Translations under genes and position numbers: made by a program | Assembly: GCA_020634565.1 (NCBI GenBank) | Contig: JACKBN010000010.1 | Span: 124,001-188,000, forward strand | Direction: 5' to 3' | From: Ardenticatenaceae bacterium | GTDB lineage: Bacteria; Chloroflexota; Anaerolineae; Promineifilales; Promineifilaceae | DNA: 64,000 nucleotides | Part shown: positions 34,734 to 44,895 of the stretch, piece after piece | Layout: the number at the start of each line of letters is the position of its first letter | Position numbering within the stretch: position 1 is the stretch's first letter | The notes under the pieces: model-generated | Told to the model about the DNA's origin: nothing | The model's input: the letters and a program-made list of their open reading frames with translations, nothing else | Database searches by the model: none

Positions 34734-35512
34734 TAGAAGAACGGCCGTATCACCGTCAGATCGCTAAATTGGGCGGAGATGAGGGCCGGGACGCCGCGCA
34801 GCAGGAAGAGCACGAGCACGGTGATGAGAACGGCCGTCCACGTTTTGGCTTTACCCAGATTGGCTCCCCGCGCCAGACCTTTGCCCAGGAGCAGCCAGTG
34901 CCACAGCAGGTAAATGTCCACAAAGGCGAGCAGCGCCGCCAAATAGAGAAAAGCGGTGCCTTCACCTACCGGAGCAAAGCCAGATAGTCCCAGGTTGGTG
35001 AGTTCCTGGCCGTTGTTCCACATGGCCACGGTGCGCACGACGTCGCGCAGGGCAAAGGGCAGCAGCGACCAGGCCGTGACGTTGAGCACCTGTTGGCTGC
35101 TCAGCCGCCCGCCCAGCAAGGTGAGACCCAAATGCAGCAGCCAACCGAGCACAAGCCAGCCCAGGTAAACGCCCAAAATGGCGACAACAGCGGGTAATAC
35201 GTAGGTGAAAACGGGGCCGCTGGTGGCGGTCATCGCTTGTTGGAATTGGGCTTGCTGTTCTGGCGTGTAATATTCCCAGCCCGGCGGCAGGCTAATTTGC
35301 CCGCTGGCGGCGGCAGCGGCTTTGAGGCCACCTTGCACCAGGGTGCGCACCAGCCCGGTAAGGACGAGGATGAGGATAGGGGTGTGCCAAACGGCCGTAT
35401 CCATCTCCACAATTTGGGTAAAGGCGCGGCGCGGTTGGAACAGTGCTGGTAGTACCCAGTTAAACCGCCAGCGCCCGCCAGGTTCATACGTTGAAACAGA
35501 CAAATCACTCAT
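34733..35512 (-). CDS. Yip1-family membrane protein
   Basis: 259 residues with about five hydrophobic segments (residues 43-68, 100-125, 128-145, 183-205, 225-245). WRFNWVLPALFQPRRAFTQI at the N-terminus and WSLLPFALRDVVRTV near residue 165 match the Yip1 domain pattern (a Pro-rich entry helix and a Leu-Pro turn in the third membrane helix). Bacterial members are often next to ABC exporter genes, as here. Role unknown. The ATG has AGGATCG eight bases upstream. It is the first gene of the leftward exporter unit. Confidence 0.8.
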   Translation of the reverse strand: MSDLSVSTYEPGGRWRFNWVLPALFQPRRAFTQIVEMDTAVWHTPILILVLTGLVRTLVQGGLKAAAAASGQISLPPGWEYYTPEQQAQFQQAMTATSGPVFTYVLPAVVAILGVYLGWLVLGWLLHLGLTLLGGRLSSQQVLNVTAWSLLPFALRDVVRTVAMWNNGQELTNLGLSGFAPVGEGTAFLYLAALLAFVDIYLLWHWLLLGKGLARGANLGKAKTWTAVLITVLVLFLLRGVPALISAQFSDLTVIRPFF

Positions 35513-35722
35513 GCAGAACGATCCTTTATTCGTACCACTGAAACCGCAAAGGGGCGCACCTGTGGCGCGCCGTTTTACTTGCTATAAAGTGGATTCATTG
35601 CCAATCTGGAAGGGATTTTTATTGTTTGGCTTCCGTCCAAACAATGAGCGTAGTGTAATGCTATTTGTGTACTGTAACTTGACGCTGTAGGGGCAAAATG
35701 GGGAGGAATTTCGACGATTGGT
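35513..35722. other. Intergenic region between Yip1 and histidine kinase genes
   Basis: 210 nt without a gene. It holds a GC-rich patch (GGGGCGCACCTGTGGCGCGCC near 35550) that could form a weak hairpin and an AT-rich area that may carry the promoter of the Yip1 unit. I see no clear promoter hexamers or RNA gene. Confidence 0.4.
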
Positions 35723-38371
35723 CTACGATTTTTTCTGGTAGATGTAGTTTTTCAGGGCGGCGGTTAAACTTTCCAGGCGAACGGGCTTGCTGATGTAATC
35801 ATCCATGCCGGCTTGCAGCAGCTTTTCCCGATCTCCCTTCATGGCGTAGGCGGTCATGGCAAAGATATACGGCCGTGTGCGACCCGCATACAGTTTGAAG
35901 ATTTCCTGAGTGGCCGTTATCCCGTCCATCTCGGGCATTTGGATGTCCATAAAGATGACGTCATACGGCCGTTCCGCCAGCCGCTTGACGGCCTCAGCTC
36001 CATTTTCTACCAGCTCTGCCTCATATCCCAGGCGGCTCAAAATCTTTCTGGCAACTTTTTGGTTTACCCGGTTATCTTCGGCAATCAAAATGGAGAGCGG
36101 ATATTGCTGGGCTAAAAGCGGCACAATGTTGTGATTGGTCGGTGCGGTGGCTGAAGGCTGGTAGTTTGCCAGTTCTTGTAGCTTTTGGCGCAAGGTATCA
36201 AGCTTAAGCGGTTTGGGTAGGAAATCGACAACAGGGGTGGATGCTGCCTCGTTTTCCGGCTGGCGGGTGACGATTAACAGCGGCGGACAGGTTGGCCCCA
36301 AGGCGTTTTGCAGCTGATCTGGCAGCGTATCCGGCTGCGGCTCAAGCATAATAGCGACAAAATCGTTTTCTCTGAAAAGGGCCACGGCCTGTTTCACATC
36401 AGGAGCGACGTATGGTGACATTTTCAGGGAGAGGAGCTGTTTTTCGATAGCGAGACGGCCGTTGCCTTCTGGCATTAGCAGCAAGACTTTTTTGTTAGCC
36501 AGACCATTGTCGTTTTCAGACAAGGCGCTGGTTTGCGGAGCAATCGGGGCCTTAATCGTAAAATGAAACGCCGAGCCTAACTCTGGCTTGCTTTTCACCC
36601 ACATACGGCCGCCCATTAATTCTGCCAACAGCTTGCTGATGGCCAGACCCAGACCAGTGCCGCCATATTTGCGGGTAACCGAGGAATCGACCTGGCTAAA
36701 CGATTGAAACAGACGATGCTGCTCAATAATGTTGATGCCAATTCCCGTATCCTGCACGACGGTGTGAATTTCAACCTTGTTGCCTACCGGGCGGCTGGCT
36801 ACCTGAACGTAGATGCTGCCCCGGTCGGTAAATTTAAGGCCGTTGCCCAATAAGTTAATCAAAATTTGTTGGAACCGTAGGCTGTCCCCCACGATCCATT
36901 CTGGTACATCCGGTTCCATGATGTAGCCAATGTCCAGCTTTTTCCCGACAGCTTGGGGAGTGAGTAGGTCAACGGCCGTTTCCACCGCCTGTCGCACCGA
37001 AAAAGGAAGGTGTTCCAGTTCCAGCTTGCCTGCTTCAATTTTGGAGAAATCCAGAACGTCATTGACGATCCGCAATAAATTGTCGCCGCTTTTCTGGATA
37101 ATGTGGATCAGCTCCTGTTGTTGGGCGTTCAGCGGGGTGTTTTGCATCAACTCGATCACGCCAATGATGCCGTTCAGCGGCGTGCGAATTTCATGGCTCA
37201 TATTTGCCAGAAATTCAGACTTTGTTTTTGAGGCAGCTTCCGCAATGGCCTCGGCCTCCCGGCGTTTCTTGATTTCTTTTTGCAGGGCATCGTTTTTTAG
37301 CTGGTAAAGCTCCGTCTCCTGGCGCGCTTGTTGGATCTGGCGCGTCGATTCCAGATCGCGCATTCGCCTTTCTGTTTCGTCGTTAAGAATGTTTTTCTCA
37401 GACTCGTGGTATTTTTCGAAATGGAAAAGCGCCTGTTGGAAATCGTTGATTTCTTTGTACGCGTTGGCCAGAGCCAGATGGCACTGTACCAACTCGACGG
37501 CAATTTCGCTTTGTTGGGCCAAAGCCAACGCCTGATTAAATTGGGTGAAGGCTTCTTCGTATTGCTGGCGGTGCATCTTGACTTGAGCCAGCCCGCGCAG
37601 CGAATAAATTTCGCCGTAGAGATCGCTTTCCTGGCGAAACATGTCCGTTGCTTTTTCAAAGTAAGAAACGGCCGTTTCAAAATCACCTTGTTTCAGGTAA
37701 GCAATACCTACATTGTTGAGGTTGTAAGCATACACGCGTTTTGGAACGGCTTCTGTTTGATAATGTGTTTCATACAGATCCAATCCCTCTAACCCCGTAC
37801 GCAATGACTCGTCTAAATGGTCACTTAAATGGAACGTGTGACACATATTGTTAAGCACGGTGATTTGGCCAAGCGTGTCATTCAGCTCAAAGAACAAAGC
37901 CAGCGATTTTTCATAGTTGATGAGCGCCTTGCGGTACTCGCCGGAAGTGACATGGGTGTTGCCCAGCGTTTTGTAAACCAGGGCTTGTCGGGTTGCATCA
38001 TTTTCTTTGAGGGCAATGCCCTCAGCCTGGTAGCAATAGGTTAAGGCCTGGGGCGTGTTGCCCAGCCGGTTGTGAACGGCACTGGCCTGCAAATAAAGCT
38101 GAAACGTCGCTGGATGGAGACTGTATTCCGGTGTTTCCAAAAAAGTGAGCGCCTGGTTTAGCAGAATAAGCGCCGCTTCGTACTCATGAAAGCGAATGTG
38201 GAGTTCGCACAAGTTGCGCAAGGCTGTCAGTAAACCGGACACATAACCGCTGGCTTCGCAGAATGTTTTTGCCTGGAGGCTCATTTGGCGACATTGAACC
38301 GGATCGTCTACGTTGAGGGCCCATGCTTCTGCCAAGAGTATGTCAATTTCGGTCACTGCGGTTTTGATCAT
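35723..38371 (-). CDS. TPR-linked hybrid histidine kinase with two receiver domains
   Basis: 882 residues, cytoplasmic. Residues 1-330 are TPR-like repeats (ligand or partner sensing), 330-385 a coiled coil, then HisKA with His393 in the H box (FLANMSHEIRTPLNG), HATPase with the N box LINLLGNGLKFT at 505-516, DTGIGI at 541-546 and GGTGLGLAISK at 570-580. A first receiver-like domain (residues 626-730) has lost the usual acidic pocket: the phospho-acceptor strand reads VAIMLEPQP. A second receiver (758-880) is intact, with E765/D766, Asp809 in FMDIQMPEMDG and a Lys in the last strand. The degenerate first receiver is likely structural or allosteric. No DNA-binding output is attached. The phosphotransfer partner is elsewhere. 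Confidence 0.93.
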   Translation of the reverse strand: MIKTAVTEIDILLAEAWALNVDDPVQCRQMSLQAKTFCEASGYVSGLLTALRNLCELHIRFHEYEAALILLNQALTFLETPEYSLHPATFQLYLQASAVHNRLGNTPQALTYCYQAEGIALKENDATRQALVYKTLGNTHVTSGEYRKALINYEKSLALFFELNDTLGQITVLNNMCHTFHLSDHLDESLRTGLEGLDLYETHYQTEAVPKRVYAYNLNNVGIAYLKQGDFETAVSYFEKATDMFRQESDLYGEIYSLRGLAQVKMHRQQYEEAFTQFNQALALAQQSEIAVELVQCHLALANAYKEINDFQQALFHFEKYHESEKNILNDETERRMRDLESTRQIQQARQETELYQLKNDALQKEIKKRREAEAIAEAASKTKSEFLANMSHEIRTPLNGIIGVIELMQNTPLNAQQQELIHIIQKSGDNLLRIVNDVLDFSKIEAGKLELEHLPFSVRQAVETAVDLLTPQAVGKKLDIGYIMEPDVPEWIVGDSLRFQQILINLLGNGLKFTDRGSIYVQVASRPVGNKVEIHTVVQDTGIGINIIEQHRLFQSFSQVDSSVTRKYGGTGLGLAISKLLAELMGGRMWVKSKPELGSAFHFTIKAPIAPQTSALSENDNGLANKKVLLLMPEGNGRLAIEKQLLSLKMSPYVAPDVKQAVALFRENDFVAIMLEPQPDTLPDQLQNALGPTCPPLLIVTRQPENEAASTPVVDFLPKPLKLDTLRQKLQELANYQPSATAPTNHNIVPLLAQQYPLSILIAEDNRVNQKVARKILSRLGYEAELVENGAEAVKRLAERPYDVIFMDIQMPEMDGITATQEIFKLYAGRTRPYIFAMTAYAMKGDREKLLQAGMDDYISKPVRLESLTAALKNYIYQKKS

Positions 38372-38625
38372 TTGTCACTACGAGATGGGCCTGAAGCAAG
38401 GTTCGGCTCATCATTCCTCACCGTATACCATAAGTACTTTCGCCCGACCATACAATGAGTAAATAATCTTAGTTACAGGCAGTATCTGTTAGTTGTTTAG
38501 GGGATTTTGGGCGGAAAATGAGAGGGATACGGCCGTATTCCCCACCTCTCTGCATAAACTGTTATAATCGCCCACAGATTAAACGGAACTTTTGTGGAAA
38601 TAAACACAGACTGTCTGATAAAAAC
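38372..38625 (+). promoter_or_regulatory. Intergenic region with a TATAAT box before the radical SAM gene
   Basis: 254 nt between divergent genes. TATAAT occurs at 38563-38568, about 58 nt before the radical SAM start at 38626; no good -35 hexamer lies 16-18 bases upstream. One ACGGCCGT copy at 38529. The start of the histidine kinase promoter is probably near 38400-38460 but no clear hexamers are seen. Confidence 0.4.
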
Positions 38626-40566
38626 ATGAAAACACCAAAAGAAATAGAAAACATTCTGGAACGCATCCTGCCGCGCGTTACCAAGCCGGGGCGGTACACC
38701 GGCGGCGAATACAATCAGGTTGTAAAAGATTGGGACGAGATCGAGTTCAAAGTTGCTCTGGCCTTCCCCGATATTTACGATTTGGGCATGTCCAATCTGG
38801 GCTTGATGATCATGTACGACATCATCAACAAGCACCGCAATTTGCTGGCCGAGCGCGTCTACTCCCCTTGGGAGGACATGGAAGCGGTGATGCGCGAGCG
38901 CGAGATTCCACTCTTTTCGCTGGAAACCAAACACCCCATTCGTGAATTTGATATGCTAGCGCTCAGCTTGCCGTACGAGCAGCTGTACACCAATGCGCTG
39001 AATCTCATCAACCTGGCAGGAATGCCGGTGCGCGCCGAAGATCGCGACGCCAGCTACCCGCTGGTGATTGCTGGCGGTCATGCCTGCTACAACCCGGAAC
39101 CGATGTCGCCCTTCATTGATGTGTTTGTCATTGGCGAAGGCGAAGAGGCGATTTTGAAGATCATCGGCGTGATGCGCGCGGCGGCCCACCTGGACCGCGA
39201 GACGCAGCTGCGCTACATCGCTCAAATTGAGGGCTGCTACGTGCCCCGCTTTTACGACGTGACTTACCACGACAACGGCACGGTCAAAGCCATTACGCCC
39301 AACATGCCGGAAGCGCCCGCTAAAGTGCTCAAAACCATCGTGCCGGTGATGCCGCCGCCCGTGACGGATTTCATCATTCCGTTTGTGGAGCTGGTGCACA
39401 ATCGGGCGCCTATCGAGATTATGCGGGGCTGCACGCGCGGCTGTCGCTTCTGCCACGCGGGCATGGTGACCCGCCCGGTGCGAGAGCGTCCGGTGGAAGA
39501 AGTGCTCACAGCGATGGAGCAAATCCTGGAAAGCACTGGCTACGAAGAAATTGCCTTGCTGTCGCTTTCGTCCAGCGATTACACAAACGTGCTGGAACTC
39601 ACAGAAAAAATTGGTCAGCGCTTTGGCCATCTGGGGCTGAACATTTCGCTGCCGTCGCTGCGTATCGAGTCTGTTTCGACGCAGCTGATGGACAACCTGG
39701 GCGACGCGCGTCGCGGCGGGTTTACGCTGGCCCCGGAAGCTGCGACCGAAAAGATGCGCAACATCATCAACAAGTACGTGACGCATGAGGAGCTGCTGGA
39801 AACGGCCCGCGAAATTTACCGGCGGGATTGGCGCAGCATCAAGCTGTACTTCATGATTGGTCATCCGATGGAAACGATGGAAGATGTGCAGGCGATTGCC
39901 GATCTGGCGCGGCAGGTGTTGGCTGAGGGGCGTAAGTTCCACAACAACAAAGCCAGCGTCAATGTGGGGGTCAGCACCTTCATCCCCAAGCCGCAGACGC
40001 CGTTCCAGTGGGAGCCGATGGACGAAGTGGAGAATGTGTACGCCAAGATCGACTTGCTGCGCAACGAAATGCGCGGGTCGGGCCTGAAGCTGCGCTGGAA
40101 CGAGCCAAAAGAGTCGTTGTTTGAGGGCTGGCTGAGTCGGGGCGACCGCCGCATGGGTGAGGTGATCGAGCTAGCCTGGCGCAAGGGGGCTAAGTTTGAT
40201 GCGTGGCATGAACACCATCTGGAGGAGGCGTGGAACGAGGCGTTGGCGGAAGTGGGGCTGGACCCGCGTTTTTACACGCACCGCAAGCGCACCATCGACG
40301 AGATTTTCCCGTGGGAGCATATTGACATTGCCGTGACGAAGAAGTTTATGACGCAGGATTATTTGATGAGCAAAGAGCAGGAGACGCGGATCGACTGCCG
40401 TCATCAATGTTTTGCCTGCGGCATTTTGCCTAAGCTGCGGGATTTGCGCCGGGAAACGGAGGATACCGCGTGGGAATGCCCGCCGGTGCCGACGCGCCCA
40501 CACCACAAACCACGCCAGAAGCCAGTACCAGAGGTGGCGGGGATTCCGCTGCGCGTACTTTCTTAG
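38626..40566 (+). CDS. Radical SAM protein, TIGR03960-type
   Basis: 646 residues from the ATG at 38626 (MKTPKEIENILERILPRV...); the frame is open upstream from 38518, but that part shows no family likeness. N-terminal B12-binding-like Rossmann segment (ALAFPDIYDLGMSNLGL near residue 46), then RGCTRGCRFCHAG near residue 272 with the Cx3Cx2C cluster that binds [4Fe-4S] and SAM, a TIM-barrel core, and a C-terminal Cys-rich CRHQCFACG. The family is conserved in Chloroflexota and Firmicutes and often sits next to or is fused with a DUF2344 protein, which is not here. Its reaction is unknown. It carries no ACGGCCGT copy. Confidence 0.9.
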   Translation: MKTPKEIENILERILPRVTKPGRYTGGEYNQVVKDWDEIEFKVALAFPDIYDLGMSNLGLMIMYDIINKHRNLLAERVYSPWEDMEAVMREREIPLFSLETKHPIREFDMLALSLPYEQLYTNALNLINLAGMPVRAEDRDASYPLVIAGGHACYNPEPMSPFIDVFVIGEGEEAILKIIGVMRAAAHLDRETQLRYIAQIEGCYVPRFYDVTYHDNGTVKAITPNMPEAPAKVLKTIVPVMPPPVTDFIIPFVELVHNRAPIEIMRGCTRGCRFCHAGMVTRPVRERPVEEVLTAMEQILESTGYEEIALLSLSSSDYTNVLELTEKIGQRFGHLGLNISLPSLRIESVSTQLMDNLGDARRGGFTLAPEAATEKMRNIINKYVTHEELLETAREIYRRDWRSIKLYFMIGHPMETMEDVQAIADLARQVLAEGRKFHNNKASVNVGVSTFIPKPQTPFQWEPMDEVENVYAKIDLLRNEMRGSGLKLRWNEPKESLFEGWLSRGDRRMGEVIELAWRKGAKFDAWHEHHLEEAWNEALAEVGLDPRFYTHRKRTIDEIFPWEHIDIAVTKKFMTQDYLMSKEQETRIDCRHQCFACGILPKLRDLRRETEDTAWECPPVPTRPHHKPRQKPVPEVAGIPLRVLS

Positions 40567-40580
40567 AATCTATCTGAAAA

Positions 40581-40649
40581 AGCCACAGAGAAAAAAGAGG
40601 AGATAGAGAGTTTGGACTAATCTCAAAAACCTCTGTGAACTCTGTGGCT
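40581..40649. repeat. Intergenic inverted repeat AGCCACAGAG
   Basis: AGCCACAGAG (40581-40590) and CTCTGTGGCT (40640-40649) are perfect inverses. Between them lie diverged CACAGAG/CTCTGTG pieces. It follows the radical SAM gene. The region 2581-2680 upstream of the small coiled-protein gene has the same style (ACACAGAG, AGACACAGAG) without a matching arm. Confidence 0.85.
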
Positions 40650-40761
40650 AATATTCGGATAAGTGCGTAATGTGTTTTGCGTGTCTGCCTGAAAGTGGGC
40701 GGGCCGTTTTTCTGGGAGCCATCATTTATTGTTGTCCATTCAATAAAAGGATAGGCTTGCC

Positions 40762-42273
40762 ATGAACAATGTTTCTTTCTCTTTGCCAGTTGGCCGGATG
40801 CTGCGCGGAACGGCCGTACTTATTCTCCCCTTTCTCCTGTTTTTCCTCCTGCTGCAACAATTGCGGGCGGCGCCAACGGCCGTTCTGGCCACCATCACCG
40901 TCAATACCACAGCGGATGAGCTGAACGGTGACGGCGACTGCTCGCTGCGCGAAGCGATCCAGACGGCCAATACCGGCAGCGCGGTCAGCGGCTGTACCAT
41001 TTCTGGCACGGGCGACTACCTCATCTCTGTGCCAGCGGGTACCTATTTTTTAACGTTGGGCAGCCCCGATGAAGATGCCAACGCAGGTGGTGATTTTGAC
41101 CTGCTGGTGTCGATGACGATTGAGGGGGCTGGCGCGGGCAGCACCATTCTGGATGCCAATCTGCTGGATCGTGTTTTTGATGTGGACCCCGGCCAAGGCG
41201 CTGCCATCAGTGTGACTCTGGCTAGCCTGACGGTGCAAAACGGCCGTCCGCCCCAGGCCAGCAATGGGGGCAATATTCGCAATTTTGATGATACGTTGAC
41301 CGTGCAAGATAGTTTGGTGTCAGACGGCCGTTTAACCGGCACGGAAATTACCAACGGTGGCGGCATTTTTAGCGGCAGCGGGGTGGGTACCCAGCTCGGC
41401 GTCCTCAACATCATCAACAGCACCATTGAAGATAACTCCTCTACCTTTGGCAGTGGCGGCGGTATATACAACGATTGGGGCGCGGTTAATGTGAGCGGCA
41501 GCGTCATCGTTGGCAATTCAGCGCAGATCATCTCTGGTACGTCTTCAGGTGGCGGGCTTTCCAACATTGGTGGTGTAGTGAATATTCTGAACAGCGCCAT
41601 TATCGATAATGAATCAGATGGGCATTCAGGGGGCGTGGGCAACTTTTTCTCGGGTGCGATTATGAACATCGCCAACAGCACCATCAGCGGCAACCGCACC
41701 AACGGCAGCGGCGGCGGCGTGCGTAATTATGGCCAGATGTATTTAACCAACGTGACCATCTTCAACAATACGGCCGATTTGGATGCCCAGTTTGGGGGCT
41801 TTGGTGGCGGAATTCGTAACAATGGCGACCTGCACATGAAGGCGTCAATCGTTTACGGCAATGTGGATATTTTGTCGCCGGGAGTTCCAGCCGATCTGCC
41901 CATAAGCCCCGATATTTACGACACGGGGACCCTGGTTTCTGAAGGATTTAACATGGTCGGCGTTATTACGGGCACCACTACCATTACCCATGGTGTAAAC
42001 GAAGACAGGGTGGGCATTGACCCCCAGTTGGGCAGCTTAACTGGAGTGCCGCCTTACCATCCGTTGTCGCTGGTTAGCCCGGCGCTCAACCAGATACCCA
42101 TCGCCAATTGCACCTTTATCGTGACGGGCACCAATTCGTTGTACAGTCATGGCTCGCCCAATCTGATTGATCAGGTGGGGAACGGCCGTCCGGATATTTC
42201 CACAGGTTTATGTGATTTTGGCGCCTGGGAAGCCCCGTATGCCATTACCTTGTTACCACTCGTGACGCGGTAA
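40762..42273 (+). CDS. Secreted CSLREA-domain beta-helix protein
   Basis: 503 residues. Signal peptide at about residues 1-38, then the CSLREA motif domain (DGDCSLREAIQTANT near residue 58), then right-handed parallel beta-helix turns with many G/N-rich steps (for example NVSGSVIVGNS, NSTISGNRTNG, NGGGIFSGSG), and an end in TLLPLVTR. Such proteins are surface or secreted and may bind or cleave polysaccharide, but no catalytic residues can be named. Four palindrome copies lie in the gene or its start. It is preceded by an AAAGGAT-like region that could serve as a ribosome binding site. The C-terminal LPL(V/I) motif recurs in two other secreted proteins of the window. Confidence 0.88.
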   Translation: MNNVSFSLPVGRMLRGTAVLILPFLLFFLLLQQLRAAPTAVLATITVNTTADELNGDGDCSLREAIQTANTGSAVSGCTISGTGDYLISVPAGTYFLTLGSPDEDANAGGDFDLLVSMTIEGAGAGSTILDANLLDRVFDVDPGQGAAISVTLASLTVQNGRPPQASNGGNIRNFDDTLTVQDSLVSDGRLTGTEITNGGGIFSGSGVGTQLGVLNIINSTIEDNSSTFGSGGGIYNDWGAVNVSGSVIVGNSAQIISGTSSGGGLSNIGGVVNILNSAIIDNESDGHSGGVGNFFSGAIMNIANSTISGNRTNGSGGGVRNYGQMYLTNVTIFNNTADLDAQFGGFGGGIRNNGDLHMKASIVYGNVDILSPGVPADLPISPDIYDTGTLVSEGFNMVGVITGTTTITHGVNEDRVGIDPQLGSLTGVPPYHPLSLVSPALNQIPIANCTFIVTGTNSLYSHGSPNLIDQVGNGRPDISTGLCDFGAWEAPYAITLLPLVTR

Positions 42274-42396
42274 CCGCACTTTGGTTTTATATGTTTTTGC
42301 AGAAAACATCTCACGCAACCATCAGTTTGTGTTGAGCGCAAAATTTGTGCTAAACTGTCGGCGTCCGATCCAACTCTAAAATAGGCCAGTAGTGAC

Positions 42397-44895
42397 ATGA
42401 CCGTTCAGCCAGATAGCTTGCCGGCGAAATTAAGCCATATTCATAAATTATTGGTTGATTCATTTAACCAGGAAGAATTGCGCACGCTTTGTTTTGATCT
42501 AGGCGTGCGCTTTGATGATCTTGGCGGAGAAGGTGTTTCGGCAAAGGCACGGGAATTGCTGCTGCTGCTGGAACGTACCAGACAGATTGAGGCGCTGTTG
42601 GCACGGGTGGAAGCGCTACGCCCCCACGTGGTCTGGCGTGAAGGGCCAGCGGTGGGTGCTGAATGCCCGTACAAAGGGCTGCACGCTTTCCATGAGGCAG
42701 ATGCCGCTAACTTTTTTGGGCGGGATGCGTTTACGCAGAAGCTGGTGGGGGCAATGGCCAACCAATCGCTAGTGGCGGTGGTGGGGCCGTCGGGCAGTGG
42801 CAAGTCTTCAGTGGTGTATGCCGGGTTGGTGCCGGTGCTGCGCCGTGAAGGTGCATGGCAGATCATTCACTTTCGCCCAGGCAGTGATCCGTTTCTGGGG
42901 TTGGGCAGCGCCTTGTTGCCTGTTTTGAACCCGGACTTAGACCCAGAAGATATTAAACATCGCGCCCGGAAGCTGAAAAAGTATCTGGGTGGGGCGGATA
43001 AGGCTGAACGGGTGCCTCTGGCCGATTATTTGGTGCAGATGCGGGAGGCGAACCCAGAGGCGCAAATTCTTCTTATTGTAGACCAGTTTGAAGAGCTGTA
43101 TACACAGGTGGAAGCCGAGGCGCGGCGTGACTTTTTGGACGTGCTGCTGGCCCCTGGGTTTGGTACGGCGGCGCACCCCTTTGCCACGCTGCTGCTGACG
43201 ATGCGGGCCGATTTTATGGGGCAGGCCTTGGCCTACCCGCCGATGGTGGCGGCGCTGCAAGACAACGACGTGAAGATTGGCCTGATGGCCGACGAGGAAC
43301 TGCGGCTGGCAATTGAGCAGCCTGCTAAAAACCAGAACGTGACCTTTGCCGAGGGGCTTGTGGGGCGCATTTTAGAAGATGTGGGGGAGCATGCGGGCAA
43401 CCTGCCGCTGCTGGAGTTTGCCCTGACGCTGCTGTGGGAGCGGCAACGTGATGGCGAAATGAGCCACGCGGCTTACGAAGCGATTGGGGGCGTGCGTGGG
43501 GCGCTGGCCCAGCACGCCGACGAGACGTTGGCCCGGCTGACAAAAGAGGACCCGGAACGGGCGCGGATTATTCAGCGGGTGATGGTGCAGCTGGTGCAGC
43601 CGGGAACGGGTGCGGAAGATACGCGGCGCGTGGCGCGCAAGGCGGACCTTGGCGAAATAGGCTGGGCGCTGGCGCAGCGGCTGGCGGCGGCAGATGCGCG
43701 GCTACTGGTAACCGGGCGGGATAACGAGAACGCTGAAACAACGGAAACGGTTGAAGTGATTCATGAGGCGCTAATCCAGAACTGGGGACAGCTGCAAGAA
43801 TGGATGGAACAAGACCGCGAATTCCGCATGTGGCAGGAACGCCTGCGCAATGAGCTTGCATTGTGGCAGAAAAACCAGGAACAAAAAGGGTATTTGCTGC
43901 AAGGTGCGCCCCTGACCTTGTCTGCTGAATGGTTGGGAAAGCGAAGGGATGATCTAAGCTCTCTGGAAATTCAGTATATTGCCGCCAGCCTTCGGAAACG
44001 AAAAGGTGACAAAGCCCTGCGAATTGGCACTGGCATAGTGGTTGCCCTGCTTTTAATTAGCGCATTGATCTTTGTTGCTATTACGCAAAATCAGGCCGCA
44101 GTCGATATTAGTATTGAGGCGACAAAAGGTGGGGCTGCAGGGGCTACTGCCGTTGCTGCGGCGTCTACAAGTGAGGCCAATGCAGCCGCCCGTGTTAATG
44201 CCGTGGCAACTTCTGAGGCACAAGCACGGCTGGCAGAGGCGCGTGCCCTGGCTGCGGAAGCAAACCAATGGTTGGGCGCAAACGAAGTGAACCGGGGGCT
44301 GGTGCTGGCTTACCAGGCAGTTGGGGTCACGCATGATATTGATGGGGATGTGGCTAACGAAGCGCACCGCGCGTTGCTCAATGGTCTAGCACAAGTACGT
44401 GCAAAGAGCGTGCTGGAAGGGCACTTCGGTGTGATCATGTCGGCAGCGTTCAGTCCGGATGGGACACAGATTGTCACGACCAGCGATGACGGGACGGCGC
44501 AGCTGTGGGACGGTGAAGGGGGGCTGCTCACCGTGCTGGAAGGTCACAGCGCTAGGGTCTTGTCGGCGGCGTTCAGTCCGGACGGGACGCGGATCGTGAC
44601 AGCGAGTGCCGACGGGACGGCGCGGCTGTGGAACGGTGAAGGGGGGCTGCTCACCGTGCTGGAAGGTCACACCGATTGGGTCTTGTCGGCGGCGTTCAGT
44701 CCGGACGGGACGCGGATCGTGACAGCGAGTGCCGACGGGACGGCGCGGCTGTGGGACGGTGAAGGGAGGCTGCTCACCGTGCTGGAAGGTCACAGCGCTA
44801 GTGTCTTGTCGGCGGCGTTCAACCCTGACGGGACGCGGATCGTGACAGCGAGTGCCGACGGGACGGCGCGGCTGTGGGACGGTGAAGGGGGCTGA
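42397..44895 (+). CDS. EAD-nSTAND1-WD40 protein, 5' open part
   Basis: 832 residues as read. Residues 5-75 form a death-like effector-associated domain ([17 protein letters not shown] and [19 protein letters not shown]), probably EAD7-like. The nSTAND1 NTPase follows: [20 protein letters not shown] near residue 91, Walker [11 protein letters not shown] at 129-138, Walker [11 protein letters not shown] near residue 222. One membrane-spanning helix lies near residues 545-567, followed by an Ala/Glu-rich helix and four WD40 repeats. This is the plan of STAND conflict proteins: the WD repeats sense, the NTPase oligomerises and the EAD recruits an effector. It stops early by a G5/G6 slip at the start of the fifth WD repeat; the rest is at 44896-45868. 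No ACGGCCGT copy in about 4 kb. Confidence 0.9.
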   Translation: MTVQPDSLPAKLSHIHKLLVDSFNQEELRTLCFDLGVRFDDLGGEGVSAKARELLLLLERTRQIEALLARVEALRPHVVWREGPAVGAECPYKGLHAFHEADAANFFGRDAFTQKLVGAMANQSLVAVVGPSGSGKSSVVYAGLVPVLRREGAWQIIHFRPGSDPFLGLGSALLPVLNPDLDPEDIKHRARKLKKYLGGADKAERVPLADYLVQMREANPEAQILLIVDQFEELYTQVEAEARRDFLDVLLAPGFGTAAHPFATLLLTMRADFMGQALAYPPMVAALQDNDVKIGLMADEELRLAIEQPAKNQNVTFAEGLVGRILEDVGEHAGNLPLLEFALTLLWERQRDGEMSHAAYEAIGGVRGALAQHADETLARLTKEDPERARIIQRVMVQLVQPGTGAEDTRRVARKADLGEIGWALAQRLAAADARLLVTGRDNENAETTETVEVIHEALIQNWGQLQEWMEQDREFRMWQERLRNELALWQKNQEQKGYLLQGAPLTLSAEWLGKRRDDLSSLEIQYIAASLRKRKGDKALRIGTGIVVALLLISALIFVAITQNQAAVDISIEATKGGAAGATAVAAASTSEANAAARVNAVATSEAQARLAEARALAAEANQWLGANEVNRGLVLAYQAVGVTHDIDGDVANEAHRALLNGLAQVRAKSVLEGHFGVIMSAAFSPDGTQIVTTSDDGTAQLWDGEGGLLTVLEGHSARVLSAAFSPDGTRIVTASADGTARLWNGEGGLLTVLEGHTDWVLSAAFSPDGTRIVTASADGTARLWDGEGRLLTVLEGHSASVLSAAFNPDGTRIVTASADGTARLWDGEGG

